A stretch of DNA of 64,000 bases, from assembly GCA_964632395.1 (NCBI GenBank), contig CAZWES010000004.1, positions 1 to 64,000 of the forward strand, in the 5' to 3' direction. Origin of the DNA: CAZWES01 sp964632395 (GTDB taxonomy: Bacteria > Patescibacteriota > Gracilibacteria > Peribacterales > Peribacteraceae). The translations under genes were made by a program, and so were the position numbers. The notes under the pieces were generated by a model, which was given only the letters and a program-made list of their open reading frames with translations, was not told where the DNA came from and searched no databases. Numbering within the stretch: position 1 is the first letter of the stretch; the number at the start of each line of letters is the position of its first letter. Of the stretch, positions 23,925 through 32,896 are shown piece after piece.

Positions 23925-25253
23925 CAGGCACTCGGATCAAAAAACCGTCTTGCCGGCGGTGCCCTCATTCTCGCCCTCACCCAGTTCGGTGCCTCATTTG
24001 CCGGCCTAATCCGCGATCGTGTGCTCGCGGTCACGTTTCCTCCGGGAGCGGATCAGCTTGACGTTGTTTCCGTTTACATCGCATCGTTTCGTCCATCTGA
24101 TCTTTTGATACAGATGTTCATACTTTCCGGATTCGTAGCAGTCTTAACTCCACTGCTCGCTTCACATCTTGCACATGAAAAAAAGGAGGAGATGGACAGC
24201 CTGCTTACAAGCGTCACAGTCATCGCAACTGCTGCTTTTGGAGTGATTGCATTACTGCTTGTAATCTTCTTCGAGCAGCTCGCACCGCTTTTCACAGAAT
24301 TCACAGGCGAAAAACTTTCGATGTATATCAAATTTGGAAGACTCGCATGCCTTTCAAATGTTCTATTCGTGATCGGCTATGCGTTTGGTCAGTATGAAGT
24401 CACGCACAGATGGTTTTGGGTTTATGGGATCACGCCAATTATCTACACATGCGGAACTATTGCTGGTGCAATTCTTTTGACACCGATCATCGGTCCGTTC
24501 GGTCCGATTGTGGGAACAGTCACCGGCGCAGCTTTGTACACGATTATCCGTATCATAGATTGCGTGGTTCGGCATGATGGCTTCCGAGTCAGAATAAAAC
24601 CATTCTGGCATCCCGAACTCATCACAATGGGTGCGTTAATGGTTCCGCCAATGCTCGCGCGTGGCGCTGGGCAATTAGAGCTGCTTCTTTTTGACCGCGT
24701 TGCATCCGGTCTTCCTTTAGGTTCCGTCACCATCAACGCATACGCTCGCAACTTTCAGGCCGCGGCAGTTGGAATAATTGGAGTTGCACTCGCACAATCT
24801 GCGTATTCGCTTCTTTCACAGGCGATGGCAAAAAATGAGATCAAGCGTTTTTGGATCTATCTAAAAAAGGGATCAATGCTTACGGTCGGCGCATCAGTCA
24901 TCGCTTTAATAGCATTGATACTACTTTGTAAATTTGCAGCGTGGCTTGTTCATCTCACAGAGCCTGGAATTGAGGAGGTCTTCATCGTAGTTCTTGGAAT
25001 TTATGCTTTGAGTATTCCGTTTGAGAGTCTGAATCATCTTCTTTTAAGAGCGAGCTATGCGACTAAACACACGGCAGTGCCAGCGTGTTTGACAATCCTC
25101 AATGGCTTAACTGCAATTGCCATCGCCTGGATTTTTGCACCGGCGTATGGGGTTTATGCGATTGCGGTTGGGTTTGGTGCGGGGCAGCTTGTGCAGGTTG
25201 TGGGGTTGTGGGGGTTTTTGAGGTTGAGGATAAAAGTGCCTGCTTCATTCTGA
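23907..25253 (+). CDS. murJ: lipid II flippase MurJ
   Basis: This 448-residue MVF/MOP-superfamily flippase moves lipid II across the membrane for peptidoglycan synthesis. About 13 hydrophobic segments can be counted. The early LTQFGASFAGLIRDRVLAVTF segment and the central GAGQLELLLFDRVASGLP segment fit the family. It is slightly shorter than the usual 14-helix proteins. It pairs with murE at the other end of the window. Confidence 0.9.
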   Translation: MLPRILQALGSKNRLAGGALILALTQFGASFAGLIRDRVLAVTFPPGADQLDVVSVYIASFRPSDLLIQMFILSGFVAVLTPLLASHLAHEKKEEMDSLLTSVTVIATAAFGVIALLLVIFFEQLAPLFTEFTGEKLSMYIKFGRLACLSNVLFVIGYAFGQYEVTHRWFWVYGITPIIYTCGTIAGAILLTPIIGPFGPIVGTVTGAALYTIIRIIDCVVRHDGFRVRIKPFWHPELITMGALMVPPMLARGAGQLELLLFDRVASGLPLGSVTINAYARNFQAAAVGIIGVALAQSAYSLLSQAMAKNEIKRFWIYLKKGSMLTVGASVIALIALILLCKFAAWLVHLTEPGIEEVFIVVLGIYALSIPFESLNHLLLRASYATKHTAVPACLTILNGLTAIAIAWIFAPAYGVYAIAVGFGAGQLVQVVGLWGFLRLRIKVPASF

Positions 25254-25655
25254 GTTGAACATCCGTCTCAATAGTTGATCGTTCATGGCAAGTTCCTCAT
25301 CAGTGGGCTCAGGTTCCTTATCAGAGGGTTCTGGTTCTCGTAAGGATTCAATTTTCTCTGCAAGTAATTCTTCAATTGTGCATACTGTCGTCATATCAAA
25401 TTCATATACATGTTGTGGACCACTTGCCATTCTTCCGGGTACTCTGTCCGGATTAGGTTTTTTTTGGAGTAGTTTGTGTTCCTGCATCGTGTCCAAAAGT
25501 ATGCTGACCATCCTTCGCCCAACTCCCATTTCTGCGGCGAGTTTTTGGATTATCGGAAGCTTAAGGGACTCTTCGGTTGTTACCATTGCGTGTACAAGCC
25601 TTTTCTCATTATCCTCAAGCCGTGCGTAAAACAATTGTGCGTTTCCTTCTGACAT
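25245..25655 (-). CDS. winged-helix-like hypothetical protein
   Basis: This is a 136-residue protein. Residues 10-65 (LEDNEKRLVHAMV...AAEMGVGRRMVSILLDTM) look like a winged helix-turn-helix. The rest is acidic with a PEPSDKEPEPTDEE repeat. It may be a transcription factor; no target is evident. Its end overlaps the murJ stop by 9 nt (convergent). Confidence 0.55.
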   Translation of the reverse strand: MSEGNAQLFYARLEDNEKRLVHAMVTTEESLKLPIIQKLAAEMGVGRRMVSILLDTMQEHKLLQKKPNPDRVPGRMASGPQHVYEFDMTTVCTIEELLAEKIESLREPEPSDKEPEPTDEELAMNDQLLRRMFNSE

Positions 25656-25773
25656 TGCGCCAATTCTATAGAAAATTATTTTTTGTCCAACAATTTACTT
25701 GAGATTTTCAAGCGTTCGAAAATCGTCATTTTTGGGTTGTAATGCAGCAAATGAGGTATAGGATTTGCGATAA

Positions 25774-26160
25774 ATGGGATTAGATCAACAATCCACGGCA
25801 GAGGAATTGCTTGAGATACAAGCAGATGACTTGGTGTTTGATTTTAAAGACGGAGAAGATGCGCAACTTAACGGAGCCAAAAATGCTCTTGCTCCAGTAA
25901 CATTGAATTATTTATCGGAAAGGGGATTAAGTAGTATGATCAGGAAGAGAGATTCAATCGATCTTGAAACATGTATGAGTGCGTTATATGACTTTGATTT
26001 TGGTGAGCGCAAAAATCGTTTATTAAAGACTGAGGGGCAAAGACGCTTGCTTCCTCCAGAGGTTACTGCAATTGGTGAACAAGTAAATCGGGACTTAGTC
26101 AGATTGCGGAAGATGATGCTACAAAGAGCAGCCGATATAATCAGATCTAATGGTAGCTAG
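25774..26160 (+). CDS. hypothetical protein
   Basis: This is a 128-residue soluble protein without recognised motifs. It is acidic at the N-terminus and Arg-rich toward the C-terminus. A TATAGGAT-like -10 stands about 9 nt before the ATG. Its stop overlaps the acyP stop (convergent). Confidence 0.55.
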   Translation: MGLDQQSTAEELLEIQADDLVFDFKDGEDAQLNGAKNALAPVTLNYLSERGLSSMIRKRDSIDLETCMSALYDFDFGERKNRLLKTEGQRRLLPPEVTAIGEQVNRDLVRLRKMMLQRAADIIRSNGS

Positions 26161-26432
26161 AGATGTACTTTAAAATTCGTATGGTTCACATCCATCTCAG
26201 CTTTTTTTGAGCGCACATCATCAACTTTTGCTGCAGATGGCCCATTCCCACACCACTCCACAAACTCCTTCAACTTCTCATCCTCTCCCTGTGCAAAAAC
26301 CTCCACGCTCCCATCCGCACAATTTTTCACCCAACCTGTTAGCCCAAGCGAGTCAGCTTTTTCTTTTGTAGTGGCGCGGAAGAAGACACCCTGGACGCGG
26401 CCGGTGATTTTTAGGTGGATAGCTTCAGTCAT
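26157..26432 (-). CDS. acyP: acylphosphatase
   Basis: This 91-residue enzyme hydrolyses acyl phosphates such as acetyl phosphate and carbamoyl phosphate. ITGRVQGVFFRATT contains the phosphate-binding loop with its Arg, and GWVKNCADGSVEVFAQG supplies the catalytic Asn. Length and motif spacing are normal. Confidence 0.93.
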   Translation of the reverse strand: MTEAIHLKITGRVQGVFFRATTKEKADSLGLTGWVKNCADGSVEVFAQGEDEKLKEFVEWCGNGPSAAKVDDVRSKKAEMDVNHTNFKVHL

Positions 26433-26449
26433 GTTTTATAGAAATATGG

Positions 26450-26575
26450 TATCATTTTGATGTCTTTCCTGGGATGGAATCCTTTAAGGGGTCCATTCCG
26501 GTGCTGTTGTAACAGCCGACGAGAAGTCCCTCTGGCGCCCATCAAGGGACTCTCTTTGTCGAGGTGCTGAGTTAA
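26450..26575 (+). ncRNA. possible structured RNA upstream of ppsA
   Basis: An extended -10 (TGGTATCAT, 26447-26455) is followed by three good hairpins: TGGAATCC.../GGTCCATTCC, GCTGTT-GTAACAGC and GTCCC-...-GGGAC inside CGAC/GTCG. I cannot match it to a known riboswitch class. Because ppsA seems to have its own leaderless promoter (26754), this may be a separate RNA. With the repeat at 26601-26690 it fills the 335-bp gap before ppsA. Confidence 0.35.
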
Positions 26576-26600
26576 TGATTGAGCATATAGTGTTATTCCA

Positions 26601-26730
26601 GGTCGCGCCCACGGAGGGGCGCTCTGCGTTTTGGAATTATTTCAACACGCAGAGCAGCCTTCCACGGCTGCGGCCAATGGAAAAACCAACTGGGTGCGGT
26701 CGTACAACACTGGGTGCGGTAATACAACAC
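26601..26730 (+). repeat. GCGCCC/CTGCGG palindromic repeat, copy 2, plus 20-bp tandem duplication
   Basis: Core GCGCCCACGGAGGGGCGCTC...ACGCAGAGCAGCC...CTGCGG (26605-26672). It is followed by two direct copies of CTGGGTGCGGTNNTACAACA (about 26691-26730), ending just before the ppsA promoter. Confidence 0.75.
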
Positions 26731-26753
26731 TCGCTCAACGTCCTCAGATACGC

Positions 26754-26759
26754 TATAAT
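26754..26759 (+). promoter_or_regulatory. -10 box of ppsA (leaderless)
   Basis: A perfect TATAAT ends 8 nt before the ppsA ATG. No clear -35 is seen. Confidence 0.6.
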
Positions 26760-26767
26760 AGTAGGTA

Positions 26768-29206
26768 ATGGCAAAACGCTCACGAAAAGCAAAGAAACAA
26801 TTCACCCGCAAAGTCACGCGCAGCAAACGCAACATTTTGTGGTTTAGTGAACTTGGTATAAAAGATGTGCCGCTTGTTGGCGGAAAGAATGCGTCACTTG
26901 GGGAGATGTATAGAAAGCTCGGGAAAAAGGGCGTGAGGGTTCCAAATGGTTTTGCGGTCACGGCGCATGCGTATTTTGAATTCATCAAAAAGGCAAAGAT
27001 TGATGATGATATTCAGCGAATTCTAAAAGGTCTGAATACGCATGATGTTGAGGATTTGGCGCGTCGCGGTCAAAAAGTTCGTCACACAATTTTGGACGCA
27101 GATCTTCCCAAAGATTTGGAAGATGAGATCATGGTCGCGTACAAAAAGTTTTGCAGGATGGAGAAAAAGGCGAATGTTGATGTTGCAGTCAGATCATCAG
27201 CTACTGCAGAAGATTTGCCGGATGCATCGTTCGCGGGGCAGCAGGAAACTTTTTTGAATATTCGCGGACGTGCGCATCTTTTGGAATCAGTTAAAAAGTG
27301 TTTTGCATCGCTCTTCACAAACCGTGCGATCAGCTATCGCGAAGATAAAGGCTTTGATCACTTTTCGATTGGCCTCTCTGTCACGATCCAGAAAATGGTC
27401 AGATCCGATATGTCTTCTTCCGGTGTGATGTTCAGCATAGATACCGAGAGCGGGTTCAAAGACGCAGTCCTTATCAACGGAGTTTATGGTCTTGGCGAGT
27501 ACATCGTGCAGGGCATTGTCAACCCCGATGAGTTCTACGTATTCAAGCCAACTTTGAAGAAGGGTCTTAAGCCGATTCTTAAAAAGACTCTCGGATCCAA
27601 AAAGAAGAAGCTCATCTACAGCCGTGAGGGGACAAAGGCGGTGGAGGAAAAATCTGTGGATCTCCCTGATCGTAAAAAGTTCTGTGTTACCGATGATGAA
27701 GTTTTGAAGTTGGCCGAGTGGTCATGCATCATAGAAGATCACTACGATAAGCCGATGGATATGGAGTGGGCTAAAGATGGAAAAGATGGAAAACTCTACA
27801 TTGTGCAGGCGCGACCGGAAACCGTTCATTCGCAAAAATCCGGTGATGTTCTTGAGGAATACAAACTCAAAAAGTCAGGGAAGGTCCTGACTAAAGGACA
27901 GGCGGTCGGAAGCAAAATCGGAGCAGGAAAAGCCCGCGTGATCGAAGACGTCAAGGACATCGCAAAATTCAAAAAGGGTGAAGTTCTTATCACAGACATC
28001 ACAGATCCGGACTGGGAGCCGATTATGAAAATTGCCTCGGCAATTGTCACCGATAAAGGCGGGAGGACTTCGCACGCGGCAATCGTTTCACGCGAGCTTG
28101 GCATCCCTGCGATCGTCGGGTGTGAGGATGCGACTGATGCTATCAAGACCGGAGCTGAGGTCACCGCATGCTGTGCGGAAGGAGAGGTTGGGAAGGCATA
28201 TAGCGGATTGCTTCCGTTCGTCGTTAAAAAGACGAACATCAAAGGCCTAAAACGGCCGAAGACAAAAATTATGATGAATGTCGGAACGCCGGATATTGCC
28301 TTTAAAGTCTCACACATTCCAAACGATGGAGTCGGCCTTGCCCGCGAGGAATTCATCGTCACGGAATCTGTCGGAGTTCACCCGCTTGCGCTCATCAATT
28401 ACAAAGATCAGAAAAAGGACATCAAGAAAAAAATTGATGAGGTGATATCTGGTTACGATAGCCCAACTGATTATTTTGTGAGCAAGCTCTCCGAGGGAGT
28501 TGGAATGATTGCAGCTGCGTTTTACCCCAAACCTGTAATCGTCAGATTGTCAGATTTCAAGACGAATGAGTACGCAACCATGCTTGGTGGCGAGCAGTAT
28601 GAGCCCGAAGAAGAAAACCCGATGCTTGGATGGAGAGGTGCTTCACGTTACTACGATCCTACATTCGCCAAAGCATTTGCACTTGAGTGCAAGGCAATGA
28701 AGCGCGTTAGGGAAGATATGGGTTTGACTAACCTTAAGATCATGATCCCGTTTTGCCGAACTGTTGAAGAGGGGAAGAAAGTACAAGATGTGATGTCAAA
28801 ACACGGTCTCAAGCGACATCAAAAAGGACTTGAGATTTATATGATGTGCGAAATTCCATCCAATGTTGTTAAAGCGGAAGAATTTGCGAAGATCTTTGAT
28901 GGGTTTTCCATCGGTTCAAATGATCTTACTCAGATGACTCTTGGAGTTGACCGCGATTCACATCTTGTTTCCAGTATTTATGATGAGCGTGATCCTGCTG
29001 TTAAATGGATGGTCAGTCACGCAATCAAGACTGCAAAGAAGTGCAAGTGCAAGGTTGGAATTTGTGGCCAGGGCCCTTCCGATCACCCTGACTTTGCTGC
29101 GTTTTTGGTTGAGTGTGGAATTGATTCGATGAGTTTGAATCCGGATACGGTTTTGAAAACGACTTTGATGGTGTTGAAGAAGGAGAAAAGATGTAGTGGG
29201 AAGTAA
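26768..29206 (+). CDS. ppsA: phosphoenolpyruvate synthase (pyruvate, water dikinase)
   Basis: This 812-residue enzyme converts pyruvate and ATP to PEP, AMP and phosphate. The N-terminal ATP-grasp domain (VGGKNASLGEMY near 39, AVRSSATAEDLPDASFAGQQ) is followed by the swivelling phosphohistidine domain, GGRTSHAAIVSRELGIPA, and the PEP/pyruvate barrel with KVGICGQGPSDHPDFA. A Lys/Arg-rich N-terminal extension of about 22 residues precedes the usual start of the family. With enolase in the same window it marks the PEP node of a reduced glycolysis/gluconeogenesis. Confidence 0.93.
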   Translation: MAKRSRKAKKQFTRKVTRSKRNILWFSELGIKDVPLVGGKNASLGEMYRKLGKKGVRVPNGFAVTAHAYFEFIKKAKIDDDIQRILKGLNTHDVEDLARRGQKVRHTILDADLPKDLEDEIMVAYKKFCRMEKKANVDVAVRSSATAEDLPDASFAGQQETFLNIRGRAHLLESVKKCFASLFTNRAISYREDKGFDHFSIGLSVTIQKMVRSDMSSSGVMFSIDTESGFKDAVLINGVYGLGEYIVQGIVNPDEFYVFKPTLKKGLKPILKKTLGSKKKKLIYSREGTKAVEEKSVDLPDRKKFCVTDDEVLKLAEWSCIIEDHYDKPMDMEWAKDGKDGKLYIVQARPETVHSQKSGDVLEEYKLKKSGKVLTKGQAVGSKIGAGKARVIEDVKDIAKFKKGEVLITDITDPDWEPIMKIASAIVTDKGGRTSHAAIVSRELGIPAIVGCEDATDAIKTGAEVTACCAEGEVGKAYSGLLPFVVKKTNIKGLKRPKTKIMMNVGTPDIAFKVSHIPNDGVGLAREEFIVTESVGVHPLALINYKDQKKDIKKKIDEVISGYDSPTDYFVSKLSEGVGMIAAAFYPKPVIVRLSDFKTNEYATMLGGEQYEPEEENPMLGWRGASRYYDPTFAKAFALECKAMKRVREDMGLTNLKIMIPFCRTVEEGKKVQDVMSKHGLKRHQKGLEIYMMCEIPSNVVKAEEFAKIFDGFSIGSNDLTQMTLGVDRDSHLVSSIYDERDPAVKWMVSHAIKTAKKCKCKVGICGQGPSDHPDFAAFLVECGIDSMSLNPDTVLKTTLMVLKKEKRCSGK

Positions 29207-29348
29207 AGTTTATGTATATGTGATGTTTTATGGTTGTACAATGATCTAAATCGTAGATTTGCCGTAAGGTGATGAATTTGGACACAAAAAGACATTTATT
29301 TTTACTTAATATTTTGAGATACTGGACGCGATCTTCCCTCTACTCACC

Positions 29349-29498
29349 ATGGAAAATAAGCACGCCAATGATCGCGATCATAGACCAGCTTTTCATGTTG
29401 ATAAAAAGCTCAGAGAGGCGGGGCAGCGTGCCGCCCAAGCTTTTGAGCAAGAGAGAAAGGATTTACACAAAGCAATTAATGAAAGACTACCGAAATAA
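29349..29498 (+). CDS. possible 49-residue charged protein
   Basis: This is a short frame with strongly hydrophilic, helix-forming composition (KKLREAGQRAAQAFEQERKD) and no recognised domain. It lies between ppsA and the MNT-HEPN pair. Coding quality looks better than the overlapping frames, but the call is uncertain. Confidence 0.35.
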   Translation: MENKHANDRDHRPAFHVDKKLREAGQRAAQAFEQERKDLHKAINERLPK

Positions 29499-29524
29499 GC
29501 ATTCTAAGGAGACCTTTTCTTTTT

Positions 29525-29836
29525 TTATACGGCAATACCGTTATCCTGGACCTCTCTTGCGAGTGTGAAGAACTTGTTTGCGAGATCTTTCGGATGCAGA
29601 CACACAGGTTCGATGCGGAGGTCGATACTGCGCCTGGCTTTTCGCAGCATTGTGTTTTCTTTGTGTTTTGTAGGCAGAAAAGGTTCACAAACCACAGCAA
29701 TATCAATATCACTCTGTTCATGGGCTTCGTTGCGGGCTACCGAACCGAATAATAGTACATTCGCAATTGGAAGATTTTGTTCAAGAAGTATTTCCTTAAA
29801 TTTCCTTGCCATTGCTAGTCCTTCTTCGCGTGTCAT
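29525..29836 (-). CDS. MNT-type nucleotidyltransferase (antitoxin-like)
   Basis: This 103-residue minimal nucleotidyltransferase has LLFGSVARNEAHEQSDIDIAVV near residues 29-50, the G-S-x(n)-D-x-D active site. Partners of HEPN proteins of this kind AMPylate the HEPN toxin and neutralise it. Its ATG overlaps the HEPN stop (TCATGA), so the pair is translationally coupled. Confidence 0.85.
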   Translation of the reverse strand: MTREEGLAMARKFKEILLEQNLPIANVLLFGSVARNEAHEQSDIDIAVVCEPFLPTKHKENTMLRKARRSIDLRIEPVCLHPKDLANKFFTLAREVQDNGIAV

Positions 29837-30216
29837 GATGATTTTTCAAGGAGGGAAACATAATGCTCGGCCTGTTTGAGTCGGTTTTCCACATTCTCTT
29901 TTGTAGCTTCCTGAGATGTCCATTCCACATCGTCGTATCTTGCTGCGGTTGAATATCCTGAGAGATCATCCAGTTCATCCTTTTCATTTTCCTGCCAGTC
30001 CCAATCTATGCTTTCTGCCAAAAGTAGTAGGTCATGGGATTTGAGCGGCTCTTTTTCTTTTTGCTGAATGTAAGCGGCTTTAAGTGCTTTTTCGATTGCG
30101 AGGTGGCAGTGGAAAAGAGCGAGTGCATACTTACCATTTTCAAATCCCAACTTTGCCATTTCCAGAGCATCTTTTGCTCCCTGATGCCAGTGGCTCGAGG
30201 CTTGCTGCTGTGTCAC
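29833..30216 (-). CDS. HEPN domain protein (toxin-like)
   Basis: This 127-residue HEPN protein contains WHQGAKDALEMAKLGFENGKYALALFHCHLAIEKALKA in the usual helical layout. A GTG start at 30216 is chosen because TATAAT lies 6 nt upstream. Extending to the ATG at 30276 would cross that promoter. A classical R-x4-6-H RNase motif is not obvious, so it could be of the MNT-linked HEPN group rather than an active RNase. Confidence 0.82.
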   Translation of the reverse strand: MTQQQASSHWHQGAKDALEMAKLGFENGKYALALFHCHLAIEKALKAAYIQQKEKEPLKSHDLLLLAESIDWDWQENEKDELDDLSGYSTAARYDDVEWTSQEATKENVENRLKQAEHYVSLLEKSS

Positions 30217-30222
30217 GAGATT

Positions 30223-30228
30223 ATTATA
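30223..30228 (-). promoter_or_regulatory. -10 box of the HEPN-MNT pair (leaderless GTG)
   Basis: A perfect TATAAT ends 6 nt before the GTG at 30216. Confidence 0.6.
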
Positions 30229-30347
30229 CCATGAGATTCGGTGTTGAATGGTATTGCCCTCTGTGAATCCCCTCACAAACTGCCTCCGAGATCGCTTGAG
30301 TCATGCTTTTTGAGGTATAGACTGAATGCGTTATTCCCACAATCAGC

Positions 30348-31691
30348 ATGACCACTGCAACTGCTCAAACTCCATCCAAAACAGCCGATACAGGCCAAAA
30401 GGCTACGCCGTACACACGGTTCCTCACAAACCTGCATGAGGTTCTGGATCACATGGAGGCAAGCCGGGATGTGAGGAATATTTTTGAGTCTCCGCAGAAT
30501 GTTCACAAAAAGGAGGTAGAGATCACACGTGATGATGGGACATCTTCAACTTACCCCGCATTCCGTGTTCAGTTCAACAACGCACGCGGGCCGTATAAAG
30601 GTGGAATCCGATTTCATCCTGATGCGGATTTGGAAGAGGTAAAAGCGCTTGCAGCATTGATGGCTATCAAAACTGCTGTGGTCGGGATTCCATTCGGTGG
30701 TGCAAAGGGCGGAGTTCAGTTCAATCCAAAAGAACTGAGTCTAAAAGAACTCGAGCGACTCTCGCGTGGTTATATGCGTGTGATGCAGGGTGCGCTTGGG
30801 CCGTATGTTGATTGTCCTGCGCCGGACGTGAACACCAATGCAATGATCATGGGATGGATGCGTGATGAGTACGAACACATGACAGGGGAGTTCGCGCCGG
30901 GAGTCGTCACCGGAAAACCACTGGAATACGGCGGATCAATCGGACGTGATACTGCAACGGCGCGTGGAGGATTCTTCGTTTTGGAAGAAGTATTGGAAAG
31001 GATGGCGCTTGATCCAAAGGATCAGCGTGTTGCCATCCAGGGATTTGGGAATGCGGGTGCAGCAATTGCGCAGTATCTGCATGACCGCGGTTGCACGATT
31101 GTTGCAATCTCCGATTCGCGCGGGGGCGTGTATAGCGAGGAGGGGATTGATCCGGTTCGAATTATGAAGTACAAAAAGAAGACGGGGCAGGTTCGTGGAT
31201 ATTATTGCGAGGGATCTGTGTGTGATGTTGAGAGGCTGAATCTGGATAGTGCGGAACTCATAAACAATGAGGAACTTATCACCTGCGATTGCGATATTCT
31301 TATTCCTGCAGCTCTGGATAACGTCATCACAAAAGAGAATGCAGGTGATATCAAAGCCAAGATAATACTTGAACTTGCAAACGGGCCCACGACTCCGGAG
31401 GCGGATAAAATTCTGGACGAGAAGAAAGTGAGAGTCATCCCTGATGTTCTTGCGAATGCAGGGGGGGTCACAGTTAGCTACTTCGAGTGGACACAAGGCA
31501 GGAGCGGAGAGCAGTGGACTGCAAATAGGGTTGATGACGAGCTCAAACGGATCATTTTAGCTGCATATCGTGAGGTTCGTCGTGAAGCGCGTCGTGAGGG
31601 CTTAAGCTACAGAAAGGCTGCGTATCTGATTGGGGTCAAGAAGATGGCGGAGACGATGAAGGCACGCGGTTGGTGTGGCAACGGGTGTTAG
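30348..31691 (+). CDS. gdhA: Glu/Leu/Phe/Val dehydrogenase (glutamate dehydrogenase)
   Basis: This 447-residue hexameric-type glutamate dehydrogenase interconverts glutamate and 2-oxoglutarate plus ammonia. GGIRFHPDADLEEVKALA and PFGGAKGGVQFNP contain the substrate and catalytic lysines. VAIQGFGNAGAAIAQ is the dinucleotide-binding turn, and VIPDVLANAGGVTVSYFEW is conserved. The C-terminus is extended by GWCGNGC. It is notable in a streamlined genome as a possible route for amino-acid catabolism. Confidence 0.94.
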   Translation: MTTATAQTPSKTADTGQKATPYTRFLTNLHEVLDHMEASRDVRNIFESPQNVHKKEVEITRDDGTSSTYPAFRVQFNNARGPYKGGIRFHPDADLEEVKALAALMAIKTAVVGIPFGGAKGGVQFNPKELSLKELERLSRGYMRVMQGALGPYVDCPAPDVNTNAMIMGWMRDEYEHMTGEFAPGVVTGKPLEYGGSIGRDTATARGGFFVLEEVLERMALDPKDQRVAIQGFGNAGAAIAQYLHDRGCTIVAISDSRGGVYSEEGIDPVRIMKYKKKTGQVRGYYCEGSVCDVERLNLDSAELINNEELITCDCDILIPAALDNVITKENAGDIKAKIILELANGPTTPEADKILDEKKVRVIPDVLANAGGVTVSYFEWTQGRSGEQWTANRVDDELKRIILAAYREVRREARREGLSYRKAAYLIGVKKMAETMKARGWCGNGC

Positions 31692-31714
31692 TCTGGATAA
31701 TTTTGTTTAGAACA

Positions 31715-31752
31715 AATGATTGATAATTGATAATGGATAATTGATAATTAGG
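31715..31752. repeat. GATAAT word repeat upstream of trxB
   Basis: Tandem variants of TGATAATTGATAATGGA precede the trxB start by a few bases. Related runs are at 23700-23735 and 42662-42700. Confidence 0.6.
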
Positions 31753-31755
31753 TCC

Positions 31756-32673
31756 ATGTACGATGTAATTATCGTTGGGCTTGGATGCGCGGGCTACACC
31801 GCAGCGGTTTACTCTGCGCGGTACAAACTCAATACTTTACTGGTTGGGCAGGAAGAAGGTGGGATGGGGATGACTGCGGCGGAGGTGGGGAACTGGCCGG
31901 GAGACATAGAAGTAAAGGGTCCGGATTTGATGCAGCGGATGAAGGAGCATGCGGTGAGCTTTGAGGAGGTCACTGAAAAACTTGCAAAGGTTGAGGCGGT
32001 GGAGAAAATATCAAATGGATTCAAGGTAACGATGAGTGGTGGTGAAACTGCTGAGTCAAAAGCTTTGATCTTTGCAACCGGATCCGTGAAACGTCATCTT
32101 GGCGTTCCGGGTGAGGAAAAGCTCTCCGGCAAGGGTGTCACATACTGCGCAACGTGTGATGCTTTCTTTTATAAAGGAAAGGATGTTGCAGTAATAGGAG
32201 GAGGGGACAGCGCTGTAGAAGGTGCTGCAATTGCTGCACAGGTTGCGAACAGAGTTTATCTCGTACACCGTCGCGATAAGTTTCGTGCAGAGCCCTATTG
32301 GGTAGAAAAAGTCAAAGAGCGCGATAATGTCACATTGGTTTTGGAGAGGAATGTCATGGAAGTTTTGGGTGAAGAGAAAGTTGAAGGAGTCAAACTGGAT
32401 AAACCTTTTGAGGATTCAGAAACTCTGAAAGTTGACGGAGTCTTTATAGAAATTGGCGCGAATCCTTCAGTCGATCTCCCCAAGTCACTCGGTTGCGAGA
32501 TTGATGAAAAAGGATTCCTTGCGGTCAAATCCGATATGAGCACGTCAGTTCCCGGAGTCTTTGGAGCGGGAGACGTCACAAATGCTTCCAATTATTTCGC
32601 ACAATTTGCGACTGCGGCGGGGGAGGCGGCTGTTGCGGTTTATGGGGTGTTTAATTATCTGCAGGGGGGTTAA
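31756..32673 (+). CDS. trxB: thioredoxin reductase
   Basis: This 305-residue FAD/NADPH flavoprotein reduces thioredoxin. IIVGLGCAGYTAAVYSARY is the FAD-binding turn, YCATCDAF carries the redox CxxC pair, and VIGGGDSAVEGA is the NADPH turn. GVFGAGDVTNAS closes the FAD site. The start at 31756 gives the canonical MYDVIIVG N-terminus. Its stop codon is embedded in the terminal repeat of the 32670-32874 element. Confidence 0.94.
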   Translation: MYDVIIVGLGCAGYTAAVYSARYKLNTLLVGQEEGGMGMTAAEVGNWPGDIEVKGPDLMQRMKEHAVSFEEVTEKLAKVEAVEKISNGFKVTMSGGETAESKALIFATGSVKRHLGVPGEEKLSGKGVTYCATCDAFFYKGKDVAVIGGGDSAVEGAAIAAQVANRVYLVHRRDKFRAEPYWVEKVKERDNVTLVLERNVMEVLGEEKVEGVKLDKPFEDSETLKVDGVFIEIGANPSVDLPKSLGCEIDEKGFLAVKSDMSTSVPGVFGAGDVTNASNYFAQFATAAGEAAVAVYGVFNYLQGG

Positions 32674-32874
32674 GGTGGCGCGGGTGCATCCGGTTGTTTT
32701 GCATGAATGAGATACGGTTTGTGATTTTAAATGTGTCCGAAACGGCAGGATCGCTCGCGCTGGGACAAGCATCTCTGACACAAATCTTCGTTCAAGTATT
32801 CTTGTCCCTGCGCGAGCGGTCATGTGCCAGTCGCGCTCCGCGCTCCGGCACATGACACACCCGCGCCACCTTAA
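32670..32874. repeat. 205-bp nested palindromic element behind trxB
   Basis: The outer arms TTAAGGTGGCGCGGGTG (32670-32686) and its exact reverse complement (32858-32874) enclose two inner hairpins: GATCGCTCGCGC...GACAAG with CTTGTCCC...GAGCGGTC, and CATGTGCC with GGCACATG. No protein is encoded. It is MITE-like in shape. No second copy is seen in this window. Confidence 0.7.
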
Positions 32875-32896
32875 GTGATGTATGCTACGGCGGATT

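Noticed and set aside
29269..29568. 99-codon frame behind ppsA
   Set aside because: Poor composition and overlap with the better 49-codon frame and the MNT gene end.
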